From: Lysinibacillus fusiformis
GTDB lineage: Bacteria > Bacillota > Bacilli > Bacillales_A > Planococcaceae
DNA length: 64,000 bases
Assembly (NCBI RefSeq): GCF_016925635.1
Contig: NZ_CP070490.1
Coordinates: forward strand, 3,478,001 to 3,542,000
Direction: 5' to 3'
Every line of letters begins with the position of its first letter. The first letter of the stretch is position 1. The notes under the pieces were generated by a model. It was given only the letters and a program-made list of their open reading frames with translations. It had not been told where the DNA came from and did not search any database. Position numbers and translations under genes: made by a program. Below, piece after piece: positions 18,896 through 29,033 of this stretch.

Positions 18896-19774
18896 ATGGA
18901 AATAAGGCATTTGCATTATTTTATGGCAGTCTATGAGGAGCTACATTTTACAAAAGCTGCTGAGAAACTAGGCATCGCTCAGCCAACATTAAGTCAGCAA
19001 ATACGTGTGCTTGAGGATGAGCTAGGTATGCCATTGTTCGATCGGATTGGCAAAAAAATTGTTGTGACGGAGGCGGGCTCACTATTATTTAGCTATACTT
19101 CAGAGGTATTGAATACATTACAAAATGTTAAAGATTCTATTAAAGATTTACAGGCGCTAGAAGGGGGGCAAATACGTATTGGCATTATGCCCTCTGATCT
19201 TGACTATCGGATCACACAGCTAGTTATTGATTTCCATCAAAAATTCCCAAAGGTAAAATTAAAGATACTTGCTTCAATCGATATTATGCGGCAGGTGCTT
19301 GAAAATGAAGTGGATATCGGCATTGGGACGAATGTAGAATCAGATGATCGTTTGGTTATTATTCCTTTATGTAGAGAGGAATACGTATTGACTGTTTCAA
19401 AGGAGCACCCATTGTCAAATCAAACAGCGATCTCAATTGCTGAATTAGAAGACCTTCCTATGGTGATGTATCCAGAAGGTTTTCTTGGTAGAGAGGTTGT
19501 AGAAGAGGCTGTAAAAAAGCATGGTTTTCAACTCCATTCTATTCTTGAGACAAGCTCTGTCACGTCCATCATGAATCTTGTTCGAGCCAATATTGGTGTG
19601 ACGGTGCAGCCTTATCCGTTACTCCAACAAATGAATGATCCTACTTTGTGTAGTATACGGATTTCAAATGGTGCACCAAGCCGTAGCTTATCGATTATTT
19701 ACCGTGTAGATCGCTATGTCAGTCAGGCAACAACAGCTATGATTGAGCAAATTAAAGATTATTTCAAAGGCTAG
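18896..19774 (+). CDS. LysR family transcriptional regulator
   Basis: A 292-residue regulator with the canonical opening MEIRHLHYFMAVYEELHFTKAAEKLGIAQPTLSQQIRVLE (helix-turn-helix, split here only by reading) and a periplasmic-binding-like effector domain. The ATG at 18896 gives the usual LysR N-terminus and sits 8-10 bases after GGGTG; the upstream in-frame ATG at 18878 would add six unusual residues. CynR-like regulators have this pattern. It probably controls the divergent CynX-like transporter. Confidence 0.92.
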   Translation: MEIRHLHYFMAVYEELHFTKAAEKLGIAQPTLSQQIRVLEDELGMPLFDRIGKKIVVTEAGSLLFSYTSEVLNTLQNVKDSIKDLQALEGGQIRIGIMPSDLDYRITQLVIDFHQKFPKVKLKILASIDIMRQVLENEVDIGIGTNVESDDRLVIIPLCREEYVLTVSKEHPLSNQTAISIAELEDLPMVMYPEGFLGREVVEEAVKKHGFQLHSILETSSVTSIMNLVRANIGVTVQPYPLLQQMNDPTLCSIRISNGAPSRSLSIIYRVDRYVSQATTAMIEQIKDYFKG

Positions 19775-19842
19775 TACGAATAAAATAAGGGAGGTATAAA
19801 AATAAGTTCCTTTTTTTGGAGCGTTCACATATACTATTTATA

Positions 19843-19944
19843 AACCGACAGTCAGTCTATTTTTGTAGGGCAAGTCAAAAAAGCTTGTAAAGCCTCAACT
19901 TGTGCCTACATTTTTTTTACACAAATGATGACCGACTGTCGGTC
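19843..19944 (+). promoter_or_regulatory. two TetR-type operators flanking a leader hairpin
   Basis: GACCGACTGTCGGTC at 19930-19944 is a palindrome apart from its centre. A second copy with changes, AACCGACAGTCAGTC, lies at 19843-19857. Both are followed by TAT (AGTCTAT / GGTCTAT). Such sites are typical operators for TetR-family repressors of efflux genes. Between them, 19864-19918, TGTAGGGCAAGT can pair with ACTTGTGCCTACA and is followed by eight Ts, a possible intrinsic terminator or attenuator. No TetR gene is present in this window. Confidence 0.65.
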
Positions 19945-19970
19945 TATTTATATAAAGGGGTGGTCAGTAT

Positions 19971-21221
19971 ATGGAAATGCTAGTCAAAGAAAAGGGCTTT
20001 TCGAAAGATTTCATCATTATGGTAGTTGGTCAGATTATTTCTATTTTGGGCTCTGCGCTTTTAAGATTTGCTCTTTCACTTTTTGTTTTAGACATAACGG
20101 GGCGGGCAGATCTTTTTGCCGTGCTTTTTGCTATTTCAAGCCTACCTATTTTACTTACGCCATTTGGTGGTGCTATAGCAGATCGTTTTAATCGGCGTAA
20201 TTTAATGGTCCTATTTGATTTTGTCAGTAGCGGCATTGTGTGGATGTTTTTTATTGGATTACTAACAGACAATCATTCAGTGCTATGGATTGGCTTGGTC
20301 ATGGTGCTACTATCATTTATTAGTGCGATGTACACGCCAGCTGTAATGGCGAGTATCCCGCTGTTGGTTAGCGACCAGAAGCTTGAGCAGGCCAATGGAA
20401 TCGTCAATGGGGTGCAGGCATTAGCAGGGGTGACAGCACCTGTACTTGGAGGTATTTTATATGGAATTCTAGGTCTCAAAACTCTTGTCATAGTGAGTGG
20501 TTTATTATTTTTCTTTACGGCTATTGTAGAAATGTTTATGACAATCCCATTTGTAAAACGTAGCTATGATGGTCATTTGGTACCGACATTACTCAAAGAC
20601 ATGAAAGAAGGTTTTACTTTTGTCGTGAAGCAAACATTTATTTTAAAATGTACGCTACTTGCTGCTTTATTGAATTTATTATTGACACCACTATTTATCG
20701 TGGGTGTGCCTATTATTCTTCGTGTCACGATGAAAAGTAGTGATACATTATATGGAATAGGAATGGGCATTATTGATTTTGCGACGATTTTAGGCGCGTT
20801 AACGATGGGTTATTTTGCTCAAAAGCTGCGCATTCACACCCTATACATTTGGGTGTTAGTGTCAGCCTTTTTGGTAATTCCAATGGCTATGGCTGTATTT
20901 CCTAACACACTTCAAATTGGCTATTATCCCTCCTATACTCTATTTATTGGTTGTGCTCTTGTCATTGCGATGATGATGACAATCATCTCTATTTACGTGA
21001 TGACGCTTGTCCAAAAGGATACGCCGAATGAGCAATTAGGGAAGGTTATGGCGATTATGATGGCCGTATCACAATGTATGGCACCGCTTGGGCAAATGGG
21101 GTATGGATTGCTATTCGAGTTCTTTCAAGACAACATCTATGTACCAGTCCTTATGATCTCTGTGTGTGTATTATTATTAGCGTTCGTAACGAAAAGACTA
21201 TGGCGATTGGAGGCTAAATAA
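19971..21221 (+). CDS. MFS transporter (drug efflux type)
   Basis: A 416-residue transporter with about twelve helices; the motif DRFNRRNLMVLFDFVSSG around residue 68-85 is the MFS loop 2-3 signature. It resembles the Bacillus DHA3-like efflux proteins. Start ATG with AAGGGGTGG upstream. The paired TetR-type operators in its leader suggest induction by a toxic ligand through a repressor encoded elsewhere. Confidence 0.87.
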   Translation: MEMLVKEKGFSKDFIIMVVGQIISILGSALLRFALSLFVLDITGRADLFAVLFAISSLPILLTPFGGAIADRFNRRNLMVLFDFVSSGIVWMFFIGLLTDNHSVLWIGLVMVLLSFISAMYTPAVMASIPLLVSDQKLEQANGIVNGVQALAGVTAPVLGGILYGILGLKTLVIVSGLLFFFTAIVEMFMTIPFVKRSYDGHLVPTLLKDMKEGFTFVVKQTFILKCTLLAALLNLLLTPLFIVGVPIILRVTMKSSDTLYGIGMGIIDFATILGALTMGYFAQKLRIHTLYIWVLVSAFLVIPMAMAVFPNTLQIGYYPSYTLFIGCALVIAMMMTIISIYVMTLVQKDTPNEQLGKVMAIMMAVSQCMAPLGQMGYGLLFEFFQDNIYVPVLMISVCVLLLAFVTKRLWRLEAK

Positions 21222-21230
21222 TTTGCTAGG

Positions 21231-21268
21231 ACAAAGAAAACCACCTTTTCATTGGTAGTTTTCTTTGT
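21231..21268. terminator. bidirectional terminator
   Basis: ACAAAGAAAACCACC pairs with GGTAGTTTTCTTTGT (one mismatch). It lies between the convergent MFS and multicopper oxidase genes; T-rich stem base on both strands. Confidence 0.8.
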
Positions 21269-21282
21269 AAAGCAATCGTTAG

Positions 21283-23136
21283 TTAAAATCTTCTTGTTCT
21301 ACGACGAGGCCGATGCCTGCTAGTAGGAATATTGGTAGGAATGGTTGGGAACAGTAGCGGTGGCATGTGCTGTGTATTATCTCCAATATGAACAGCAATC
21401 GATTCCTCTTGAATAGGAGAGGCTTCCTTTTCTTCCTCATGTGATGAGTGTTCTGCCGCATGTAATAGTGGTGCTGGCGATTCGCTATGATGGGTAGTAC
21501 TTGTAGTGCTAGTAGGATTTGTGGGAGCGGTTGTTTCTTGATGTGACGCTGAATGTTCTACTTCTGCATGCGGCTGCTGGACAGCATGGACGTCTTTCAT
21601 GACGAGAATTGGTCGCATCATATCATGATCCTCATGCTCCAGGAAGTGACAATGCCACATATAATTTCCGATATGATCTTTCCAATGCATAATAATTTTC
21701 GTAACCTTTCCAGCATCAGCTTTCACCGTATCCTTCCACCCTCGTTCATAGTTTCGCGGTTCTTCAGGCGGTCCTGTAAATTGTACGATGCCTTCATTTT
21801 GATAGATCTCTAAATCAAAGGGCCTTCGTTCCAGAATTTTAAATTGAATAAGATGTAGGTGAATAGGATGGATAAAAGGCGTCGCATTAATAAAGTTCCA
21901 GATTTCCACACTATCTAAAGATGGTTTTTCTGTTGCTGGGTCATGGTACATACGATCATTTAATAGTAACATAGGTCGCCCAAACTCATCAGTGGTCGCT
22001 GTCAGTGGCAGTTGTCTGTCGATATGTGCGTGGTGTGGATGTAGGTCCATAGAAACGGCAAGTCTTTCTGGAATTTCACTTGTATCTTCACATTTTAAAG
22101 GCAGAGTTACTCGAAACTGCATAATCACATTTGTATGTTCATCACTGAAATCAGTATCAGTATTAAGTAAGGTGATCTCCTGTCCAGCACAGCTTGAGAA
22201 ATCGATAATGACATCTGTGCGTTCAGCTGGCAGCAACTCGACAGATTGGATAAGTTGTGGAGCTGCTAAAAACCCCCCATCTGTACCAATTTGAAACATT
22301 GGTTGACTATTTGACAGGCCGATGACATAGCCTCTGCGATTGGAGCCATTTAGAAACCGAAATCTATATTTACGTGGCTCAACATTTAAATAAGGCCATA
22401 GTTTTCCGTTAACCACTATCGTATTGCCAACAAAGCCTGGTGTGATAGAGGGGTGAACGGGAACTGGGAATGGTGGTTCATCAGGATAAAACAATGAGCC
22501 ATCCTCGTTAAACGATTTATCTTGTATTAAAATCGGATATTCATAGTCTCCACATGGTAAATTGGAACGTTCCTCAAGTGCATCCCTCAGTAAATAAAAG
22601 CCTGCTAATCCTGCATAGACATTTAAACGTGTTAAAGCCATGGCATGGTCATGATACCACATGGTAGTGCCCGGCTGATGATTCGTATATTCATGTATTT
22701 CCTTATTAAATTTTGGACCAGTATGCCGATAGTCTCTTGTGTACCATGCTTCTGGATGACCATCACTTTGCCAATCCACATTGGCACCATGTAAGTGAGT
22801 GACGGTCCTCACTTCTTTTGAATCGTTGGCGGCATGAAGCGTAAAATCTACTGGCAAAAAGTGCTGTAAGGGCAGCTGATTTTTATATTTCACGTAGATA
22901 GTTTTGTCTTTAGAAGCTTCAATGGTTGGTCCTGGATAAAGCCCATTGTATCCCCAAATTAATGAGTTTGGAAAATGCTTATGAAAACGATGCTGGCCTT
23001 CCATCATAACCAATTCGTAATAATCATTCTTTTGTTGCCCTCTACTGTATTTGGGTTTAGCGATCATTGGTTTTGGGAGTTCATCTACAAATTTTGGAAT
23101 CGTTGCTGGGTCAGAGGGGTTAATTTGCATACTCAC
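21283..23136 (-). CDS. cotA: multicopper oxidase, CotA / bilirubin-oxidase type, with His-rich C-terminal tail
   Basis: A 617-residue cupredoxin oxidase. All four copper-ligand motifs are present: THLHGANVDW, MWYHDHAM, HPIHLHL and WHCHFLEHEDHDMM (with axial Met). These correspond to spore-coat laccase CotA, which oxidises bilirubin, phenols and Mn(II). No signal peptide is visible, as for CotA. After about residue 512 comes a ~105-residue low-complexity extension rich in His, Glu, Ser and Thr (for example HHSESPAPLLHAAEHSSHEEE) ending in a basic RHRPRRRTRRF. CotA of B. subtilis lacks this. The tail could bind copper or anchor the protein in the coat. Confidence 0.9.
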   Translation of the reverse strand: MSMQINPSDPATIPKFVDELPKPMIAKPKYSRGQQKNDYYELVMMEGQHRFHKHFPNSLIWGYNGLYPGPTIEASKDKTIYVKYKNQLPLQHFLPVDFTLHAANDSKEVRTVTHLHGANVDWQSDGHPEAWYTRDYRHTGPKFNKEIHEYTNHQPGTTMWYHDHAMALTRLNVYAGLAGFYLLRDALEERSNLPCGDYEYPILIQDKSFNEDGSLFYPDEPPFPVPVHPSITPGFVGNTIVVNGKLWPYLNVEPRKYRFRFLNGSNRRGYVIGLSNSQPMFQIGTDGGFLAAPQLIQSVELLPAERTDVIIDFSSCAGQEITLLNTDTDFSDEHTNVIMQFRVTLPLKCEDTSEIPERLAVSMDLHPHHAHIDRQLPLTATTDEFGRPMLLLNDRMYHDPATEKPSLDSVEIWNFINATPFIHPIHLHLIQFKILERRPFDLEIYQNEGIVQFTGPPEEPRNYERGWKDTVKADAGKVTKIIMHWKDHIGNYMWHCHFLEHEDHDMMRPILVMKDVHAVQQPHAEVEHSASHQETTAPTNPTSTTSTTHHSESPAPLLHAAEHSSHEEEKEASPIQEESIAVHIGDNTQHMPPLLFPTIPTNIPTSRHRPRRRTRRF

Positions 23137-23455
23137 AACATCACGTCCCTTTTCAATACTTAAAATGGCTAATTATCTCATCATATGGGTAAAAACAATA
23201 GGTAACGAGGACAAAAATGGAGAAAAATGTGTAAAGACATAAAAATTTTAGCTACAGATTATTGTTGGAATAAGATGATTCATTTTGAAAGCAAATTGAT
23301 GTAAGATTTTAGAACAATCACCACAAGCGATTTTTGCAATATAGGTAATAGTTGGTATCTTACGAAAAAGGCGGACGAAGTGAATAAATATGTCTTATAA
23401 TTGAGAAAGCACAAAGTAAATTGGATGATATAGGGCATGGAGAAGTGGTGAAACG
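23137..23455. other. intergenic gap without recognised gene
   Basis: About 320 bp between the divergent oxidase and GGDEF genes. It must carry both promoters, but I could not pick a convincing -35/-10 pair. Short open frames here lack ribosome binding sites. Confidence 0.5.
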
Positions 23456-24880
23456 GTGGAATTAACATTAGAAGAATTAAATAAAACGATTATGGAGATG
23501 CGCACAAAGGGGTATTTAATAGAAGCGCTAAAGCTAGCTGATCAAGGACTTTTAGTCGCATTAGAGAGCAATAACTATCCATATGTATTGGATTTGTATT
23601 ATCAAAAAATATTAGTTCATCATTCTTTAGGTGACACATTAAGCATGGTCAGCCTTATCCATGATTATGAAGCCATTTGTCAAAATTATGGTACGACTAA
23701 AGATTTAATGCATTATCATTTAGTGATGTCCTTAATCTATGATTTAGTGGGTATCCGTGAAAAAACGGTGGAGATGACGAAAAAATCTATCGCCTATGCA
23801 CAGGAGCTACAAGATCCAATCATGCTTGTTCGTTGTCATAATAATTTATGCTATCTAGAGGTAGAGAAGGGCTGCACAAAGGAAGCACTTCAAGCAGGGC
23901 TATTAGCTAAAGCGTATAATAAATCCCTATCTAGAACAATGCCTGATTTAGCAAAATTACATGATATTCGTATTAATAATAATTTAGCAGATGTGTATAT
24001 TTTAGAAGGAGATTTTTTGACGGGGAAGGCATTGCTCGACAGTACACTATCTTCTGACATTATTCAGCACCATAAACGCGAAAAAGTAGCGGCACTGTTT
24101 GGCTATGGTTTTTTATATGAAAAGCAGCAAAAGCTTGAAGAAGCCGTATCCTATTATAAACAAGCGATAGAACTTGCTCAATCCTATGGGGATAAGCCGA
24201 TTACAAAAAAAGTGATGCGCTTACTGTTAAATGTATTGTATCAATTGGATTGGCGAGATGAAATTTTTGATGTACAGCGTGAATATATTGATCTCACAGA
24301 AAAAATGAGTGTTGCAAGTTTATTACAACAAGTAATGAACTTGGAATTTAAGCGTCAAAAAGAAAAGCTTGAGAAAAAAGCACATTATGATCCATTAACA
24401 GGTGTTTTAAATCGACATTTTTTAGACTATGAGGTACAGGAATGGCTGAATGCAGCGAAAATGACGCAATCCTATGTATGTATTACGGTACTGGATGTCG
24501 ATTATTTTAAATTATTTAATGACACGCATGGTCATTTGTTTGGGGATATGATTTTACAGCTTTTAGCTAACAGCTTGAAGGATTTTTTACAGGATGAAGA
24601 TGTGAAAATTATTCGTTATGGCGGAGATGAATTCATCATTTGTTTTAGGCATTCACAAAAGGACTATATCAAAACATTGGTCCATAACACACATGCCTAT
24701 TTGCTCTCACTAAAGCTCGAACAAGAACAGCAAAGCTATCCTTTAAGGGTCAGTATGGGGGCTTGTGTGAATAATCAGAAAAACTATCAATACAAGGAGC
24801 TATTTGAGCAAGCAGATAGCTGTTTATACCAAGCAAAAGCGAATGGCCGTGCTAGCTGTGTGCTATACGAATTATCATAA
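23456..24880 (+). CDS. diguanylate cyclase with N-terminal TPR-like helices
   Basis: A 474-residue cytoplasmic protein. The first ~300 residues are helical and TPR-like (for example VAALFGYGFLYEKQQKLEEAVSYYKQAIELAQSYGD). The last ~165 residues are a GGDEF domain starting at AHYDPLTGVLNRHFLDYE, with active-site IRYGGDEFIICF. The G(G)DEF motif is intact, so it should make cyclic di-GMP. No RxxD inhibitory site was identified at the usual place. GTG start. Confidence 0.88.
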   Translation: MELTLEELNKTIMEMRTKGYLIEALKLADQGLLVALESNNYPYVLDLYYQKILVHHSLGDTLSMVSLIHDYEAICQNYGTTKDLMHYHLVMSLIYDLVGIREKTVEMTKKSIAYAQELQDPIMLVRCHNNLCYLEVEKGCTKEALQAGLLAKAYNKSLSRTMPDLAKLHDIRINNNLADVYILEGDFLTGKALLDSTLSSDIIQHHKREKVAALFGYGFLYEKQQKLEEAVSYYKQAIELAQSYGDKPITKKVMRLLLNVLYQLDWRDEIFDVQREYIDLTEKMSVASLLQQVMNLEFKRQKEKLEKKAHYDPLTGVLNRHFLDYEVQEWLNAAKMTQSYVCITVLDVDYFKLFNDTHGHLFGDMILQLLANSLKDFLQDEDVKIIRYGGDEFIICFRHSQKDYIKTLVHNTHAYLLSLKLEQEQQSYPLRVSMGACVNNQKNYQYKELFEQADSCLYQAKANGRASCVLYELS

Positions 24881-24887
24881 TTACTCG

Positions 24888-24922
24888 TTCCTATTTACAT
24901 GGTTAAATAGGAATTTTTATTT
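24888..24922 (+). terminator. terminator of GGDEF gene
   Basis: TTCCTATTTA / TAAATAGGAA perfect 10-bp stem followed by TTTTTATTTTG. Confidence 0.85.
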
Positions 24923-25100
24923 TGATTTAGCCATGATATTTATTCCTAAAAAGAAGCGTTTTTTATCTGGAATGAAATTTACTGTAGTCATCATTTGAAA
25001 ACGTTGTTCTAGCAACGTACAATATATGAAATTAAGAAACACCACAGTACAAAATTGTTGTATAATGTTGTGGTATGAGGAAAGAAAGCAGGTTGACAAA

Positions 25101-25202
25101 ATGGAAAGCAAAATGAATGGTTACACAGTTATAGACACACACATGCATCAGCTATGTGTTATACCAAAACAGCTCGATGTGAAACATAAGGTGAATAGAT
25201 GA
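25101..25202 (+). CDS. 33-residue ORF translationally coupled to ypmB
   Basis: Starts MESKMNGYTVIDTH and ends in KHKVNR, with its TGA overlapping the ypmB ATG (ATGA). In Bacillus subtilis a small gene, ypmA, sits at this position and also begins MESK, but the rest of this peptide does not look like YpmA. It may be a degenerate ypmA or a leader peptide. A TATAAT at 25061-25066 is a suitable -10. The ribosome binding site (GCAGGTTGACAA) is weak. Confidence 0.4.
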   Translation: MESKMNGYTVIDTHMHQLCVIPKQLDVKHKVNR

Positions 25203-25681
25203 AAAACTGGTTAATTTTCATTTCTGTCTTTATTGTTTCGTTGTCACTTGTCATTAGTATTTTAGTACTCTGGAAAGCCGAGGCTCCGTTCCGTTCAATT
25301 GAAGAGCAGGCTGAACAGTTGGCACTCGATGCCAAAGCCCTCGCAATTGTATCGGAGTCCTACACATATAATGGCAAACATTCGTATGTTACTGTGTTCG
25401 GGGTAGACGAATACGGTGATAAAAAAGCTGTCTTTGTTCCGACGAATCTAGACGAGGATTCCATTCAGGAAGTGTTAGTAGAAGATGGTATTACGGAAAA
25501 GCAAGCATTATCGGTTTTTAAAAATGAAGGAAATGTACAAAAAGTCCTCCACATGAAATTAGGCTATGAGGAGCCTGGCGCGGTTTGGGAAATTACGTAT
25601 CTGAACGACCATGACCAGCTCAACTATGTCTATATTATGTTTAAGGATGGCGACTGGTGGAAGCGCATTACGAATTTATAA
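25199..25681 (+). CDS. ypmB: YpmB-like membrane-anchored protein (DUF5590/PepSY-like)
   Basis: A 160-residue protein with one N-terminal membrane helix (residues 4-24) and an extracytoplasmic domain of two PepSY-like repeats, ending DGDWWKRITNL. Its position just before aspB is that of B. subtilis ypmB. Function unknown in detail; it is part of the ypmA-ypmB-aspB-asnS-dnaD gene string. Confidence 0.9.
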   Translation: MKNWLIFISVFIVSLSLVISILVLWKAEAPFRSIEEQAEQLALDAKALAIVSESYTYNGKHSYVTVFGVDEYGDKKAVFVPTNLDEDSIQEVLVEDGITEKQALSVFKNEGNVQKVLHMKLGYEEPGAVWEITYLNDHDQLNYVYIMFKDGDWWKRITNL

Positions 25682-25697
25682 GAGGAGTAGATCCCGA

Positions 25698-26891
25698 ATG
25701 AAAAATTTATTAGCAACACGTGTAAAAACTTTAACACCATCTTCAACTTTAGCGATTACTGCGAAAGCAAAAGCATTGAAAGAGCAAGGTATTGATGTTA
25801 TTGGTCTTGGGGCTGGTGAACCAGACTTTAATACACCTCAAAACATTTTAAATGCAGCCATTGATTCAATGGAAAAAGGGTATACAAAATATACACCTGC
25901 TGGCGGACTTCCAGTTCTGAAAAAAGCCATTATTGATAAGCTTCAACGCGACAATAACCTTGCCTATCAGCCAAATGAAATCATTGTGGGTGTAGGGGCA
26001 AAGCATATTTTATACACGCTATTCCAAGTGATTTTAAATGAAGGCGACGAGGTTATTATTCCAATTCCTTATTGGGTGTCTTATCCAGAACAAGTGAAAT
26101 TAGCTGGCGGCGTACCAGTATATGTTGAAGGTACACGTGAACAAAGCTATAAAATTACAGCGGATCAACTGAGAGCAGCTGTGACAGACAAAACAAAAGC
26201 CGTGATTATCAATTCTCCTAGCAACCCATCTGGCATGATTTATTCTCGTGAAGAGCTAGCAGAACTTGCTGCTGTTGCAGAAGAAAAAGATATTTTAATC
26301 GTGTCAGATGAAATTTATGAGAAGCTTGTATACAATGGTATTGAGCATTTTTCAATTGCACAACTTTCTGATGCAGTGAAAGCACGTACAATCGTTGTAA
26401 ATGGTGTGGCAAAATCTCACTCTATGACAGGCTGGCGTATTGGGTATGCTGCAGGCGACGCAGACATTATTAATGCAATGACTGACCTTGCATCACACTC
26501 AACATCTAACGCGACAACAACAGCACAATATGCAACTGTGGAGGCTTATAATGGATCTCAAGATACAGTAGAGGAAATGCGTCAGGCATTTGAATCTCGT
26601 CTTGAAAAAATTTATCCACAGGTAAGTGCTATTCCTGGCTTCCATGTATTAAAGCCACAGGGTGCATTCTACTTATTACCAGACGTAGCAGAAGCAATGG
26701 CTCATACTGGCTATGATTCAGTAGATGCATTTGCTGCGGATATTTTAACAGAAGCAAACGTAGCAGTGATTCCAGGCTCTGGCTTCGGCACACCAACTAC
26801 AATGCGATTATCTTATGCTACATCTTTAGACTTATTAGAAGAGGCAGTCCGTCGTATTGATTCATTTGTAAAATCAAAATGGCAAGACTAA
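25698..26891 (+). CDS. aspB: aspartate aminotransferase
   Basis: A 397-residue fold-type I PLP enzyme. Seen motifs: [14 protein letters not shown] at the N-terminus, [15 protein letters not shown] (substrate-site Asn), [11 protein letters not shown] (PLP Asp/Tyr) and [14 protein letters not shown] with the Schiff-base Lys. It interconverts aspartate and 2-oxoglutarate with oxaloacetate and glutamate. The ATG at 25698 follows AGAGGAGTAGATCC and gives the usual [15 protein letters not shown] start. Confidence 0.96.
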   Translation: MKNLLATRVKTLTPSSTLAITAKAKALKEQGIDVIGLGAGEPDFNTPQNILNAAIDSMEKGYTKYTPAGGLPVLKKAIIDKLQRDNNLAYQPNEIIVGVGAKHILYTLFQVILNEGDEVIIPIPYWVSYPEQVKLAGGVPVYVEGTREQSYKITADQLRAAVTDKTKAVIINSPSNPSGMIYSREELAELAAVAEEKDILIVSDEIYEKLVYNGIEHFSIAQLSDAVKARTIVVNGVAKSHSMTGWRIGYAAGDADIINAMTDLASHSTSNATTTAQYATVEAYNGSQDTVEEMRQAFESRLEKIYPQVSAIPGFHVLKPQGAFYLLPDVAEAMAHTGYDSVDAFAADILTEANVAVIPGSGFGTPTTMRLSYATSLDLLEEAVRRIDSFVKSKWQD

Positions 26892-26919
26892 TCCTGCTAG
26901 TCGACTTTGGAGGATTTCT

Positions 26920-28215
26920 ATGAAAAAAATTATGATTAAAGATATGCCACAGCATATCGGTGAAACAGTCAAAATTGGCGCTTGGTTAGCCAATAAACGT
27001 TCAAGCGGAAAAATCGCGTTCCTACAGCTACGTGATGGCTCTGGCTTTGTACAGGGTGTTGTTGTGAAAGAAGAAGTGGGCGAAGAAATTTTTGCTACGG
27101 CAAAAGGAATGACGCAAGAAACTTCTATGTATGTTATAGGTGAGGTTAAAGCTGACGAACGTTCAAGCTTTGGCTGTGAGCTTGCTATAACTGGTATTGA
27201 GGTACTACATGCAGCAACTGATTTCCCAATCACACCAAAAGAACATGGTCCAGAATTTTTAATGGATAACCGTCATTTATGGCTACGTTCTCGTAAACAA
27301 CATGCTACTATGAAAATTCGTAATGAAATCATTCGCGCTACATACGAATTTTTCAACAACAACGGTTTTACAAAAATGGACCCACCAATTTTAACAGGTT
27401 CTGCACCTGAAGGTACTTCAGAGCTGTTCCATACAAAATATTTTGATGAAGATGCTTATCTATCTCAATCTGGTCAGCTTTACATGGAAGCGGCTGCGAT
27501 GGCTTTAGGAAAAGTATTCTCATTTGGTCCAACGTTCCGTGCTGAAAAATCTAAAACTCGTCGTCATTTAATCGAGTTTTGGATGATCGAGCCTGAGATG
27601 GCGTTTGTAGAATTTGAAGAAAATTTAGAAGTACAAGAACAATATGTAGCACACATCGTACAATCTGTACTTGCAAACTGCAAATTAGATTTAGAGCGAC
27701 TTGGCCGTGATACATCGACACTTGAAAACATTAAAGCGCCATTCCCTCGTATTTCGTACGATGATGCGATTAAGCTTTTACATGAACAAGGCTTCGACGA
27801 TATTGAATGGGGCGATGATTTTGGTGCGCCACATGAAACAGCGATTGCGAACTCATTTGACAAACCAGTATTTATTACTTGTTACCCAGTAGGCATTAAA
27901 CCATTCTATATGCAGCCACATCCGGATCGTGATGATGTTGTATTATGTGCTGATTTAATTGCACCAGAGGGCTATGGGGAAATCATTGGTGGTTCTGAGC
28001 GTATCCATGACTATGATTTATTAAAATCACGTCTGGAAGAGCATAACCTATCATTAGATGCCTATGCATGGTATTTAGAGCTTCGCAAACATGGCTCTGT
28101 TCCACATTCAGGCTTTGGTCTAGGGTTAGAGCGAACTGTCGCATGGATTTCAGGCACAGAACATATCCGTGAAACGATTCCATTCCCACGTTTACTGAAC
28201 CGCTTATATCCATAA
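26920..28215 (+). CDS. asnS: asparaginyl-tRNA synthetase
   Basis: A 431-residue class IIb synthetase. The N-terminal OB fold ([26 protein letters not shown]) binds the anticodon. The catalytic core has motif 2 ([25 protein letters not shown]) and motif 3 ([13 protein letters not shown]). Asn- rather than Asp-type features include its length and its place after aspB, as in Bacillus. Followed by a strong terminator. Confidence 0.97.
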   Translation: MKKIMIKDMPQHIGETVKIGAWLANKRSSGKIAFLQLRDGSGFVQGVVVKEEVGEEIFATAKGMTQETSMYVIGEVKADERSSFGCELAITGIEVLHAATDFPITPKEHGPEFLMDNRHLWLRSRKQHATMKIRNEIIRATYEFFNNNGFTKMDPPILTGSAPEGTSELFHTKYFDEDAYLSQSGQLYMEAAAMALGKVFSFGPTFRAEKSKTRRHLIEFWMIEPEMAFVEFEENLEVQEQYVAHIVQSVLANCKLDLERLGRDTSTLENIKAPFPRISYDDAIKLLHEQGFDDIEWGDDFGAPHETAIANSFDKPVFITCYPVGIKPFYMQPHPDRDDVVLCADLIAPEGYGEIIGGSERIHDYDLLKSRLEEHNLSLDAYAWYLELRKHGSVPHSGFGLGLERTVAWISGTEHIRETIPFPRLLNRLYP

Positions 28216-28227
28216 GCTAATCAATTT

Positions 28228-28262
28228 AAAAGTCGCGTAGTGAACTATCTACGCGGCTTTTC
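28228..28262 (+). terminator. terminator of asnS
   Basis: AAAAGTCGCGTAG / CTACGCGGCTTTT stem with an eight-base loop, followed by TCTAC. Confidence 0.88.
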
Positions 28263-28292
28263 TACTTACTTAAAGAAGGGGTCTGGAGAATA

Positions 28293-29021
28293 ATGAACGT
28301 AAATAATCATCGACTCCGTACATGGACTGAGCAGAGAATGATTCCCATTCCTCAGCTTTTTTTTCAGTTTTATAAGGAGTTAAATATGGAGGATGAAGAG
28401 GCACTAATTGTCATGCACTTATTAGCCTTTCATATGGAGGGGAATGACTTCCCGACACCGAATGATCTAAAGAATCGTCTCACAATGGCTGACAATGACA
28501 TCACATCACGTTTACAGCGATTAATGCAAAAGGGATTCCTTGAAATTACACGTGATGTTGATGCAGGAGGCAAGCTATATGAAAAGTATTCCGTATACCC
28601 ACTTTGGGAGCGCATTTTGCAGATGATTGATATGAAAGAGCAACAACAAACGGCAGTGACTCTTCAACAAGAAGAAGGTGAGATATTCCGTCTTTTTGAA
28701 GAGGAAATGGGGCGCCTTTTATCTCCTTTAGAGCTTGAAAAAATTGGATGTTGGCTTGATGAGGACAAGCATAGTCCAGCACTCATCAAAGAGGCGCTAA
28801 AGGAGGCTGTCTTTGCTGGGAAACTGAGTATACGCTATATTGATCGCATTTTATTAGAGTGGAAAAAGAAAAATATTACAACACCACAAGCCGCACAAAA
28901 GCAAAGTGAGCAGTTCCGTGAGAAACAGACATTTAACAGAGCACCAGCTCGAACAGCTCAGCCAGAATCGCAATCAACGAGTAAAGTACCTTTTTATAAT
29001 TGGTTGGAAGAAAGAGAATAG
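28293..29021 (+). CDS. dnaD: DNA replication initiation protein DnaD
   Basis: A 242-residue primosomal protein. The N-terminal winged helix (about 1-100; DLKNRLTMADNDITSRLQRLMQKGFLEI) oligomerises, and the C-terminal DnaB_2-type domain (FEEEMGRLLSPLELEKIGCWLDED) binds DNA. A disordered Gln/Ser/Arg-rich linker precedes the final PFYNWLEERE. It loads replicative helicase with DnaB and DnaI at oriC and at restart forks. Followed 12 bp later by nth. Confidence 0.95.
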   Translation: MNVNNHRLRTWTEQRMIPIPQLFFQFYKELNMEDEEALIVMHLLAFHMEGNDFPTPNDLKNRLTMADNDITSRLQRLMQKGFLEITRDVDAGGKLYEKYSVYPLWERILQMIDMKEQQQTAVTLQQEEGEIFRLFEEEMGRLLSPLELEKIGCWLDEDKHSPALIKEALKEAVFAGKLSIRYIDRILLEWKKKNITTPQAAQKQSEQFREKQTFNRAPARTAQPESQSTSKVPFYNWLEERE

Positions 29022-29033
29022 GGGGCATCCAGT

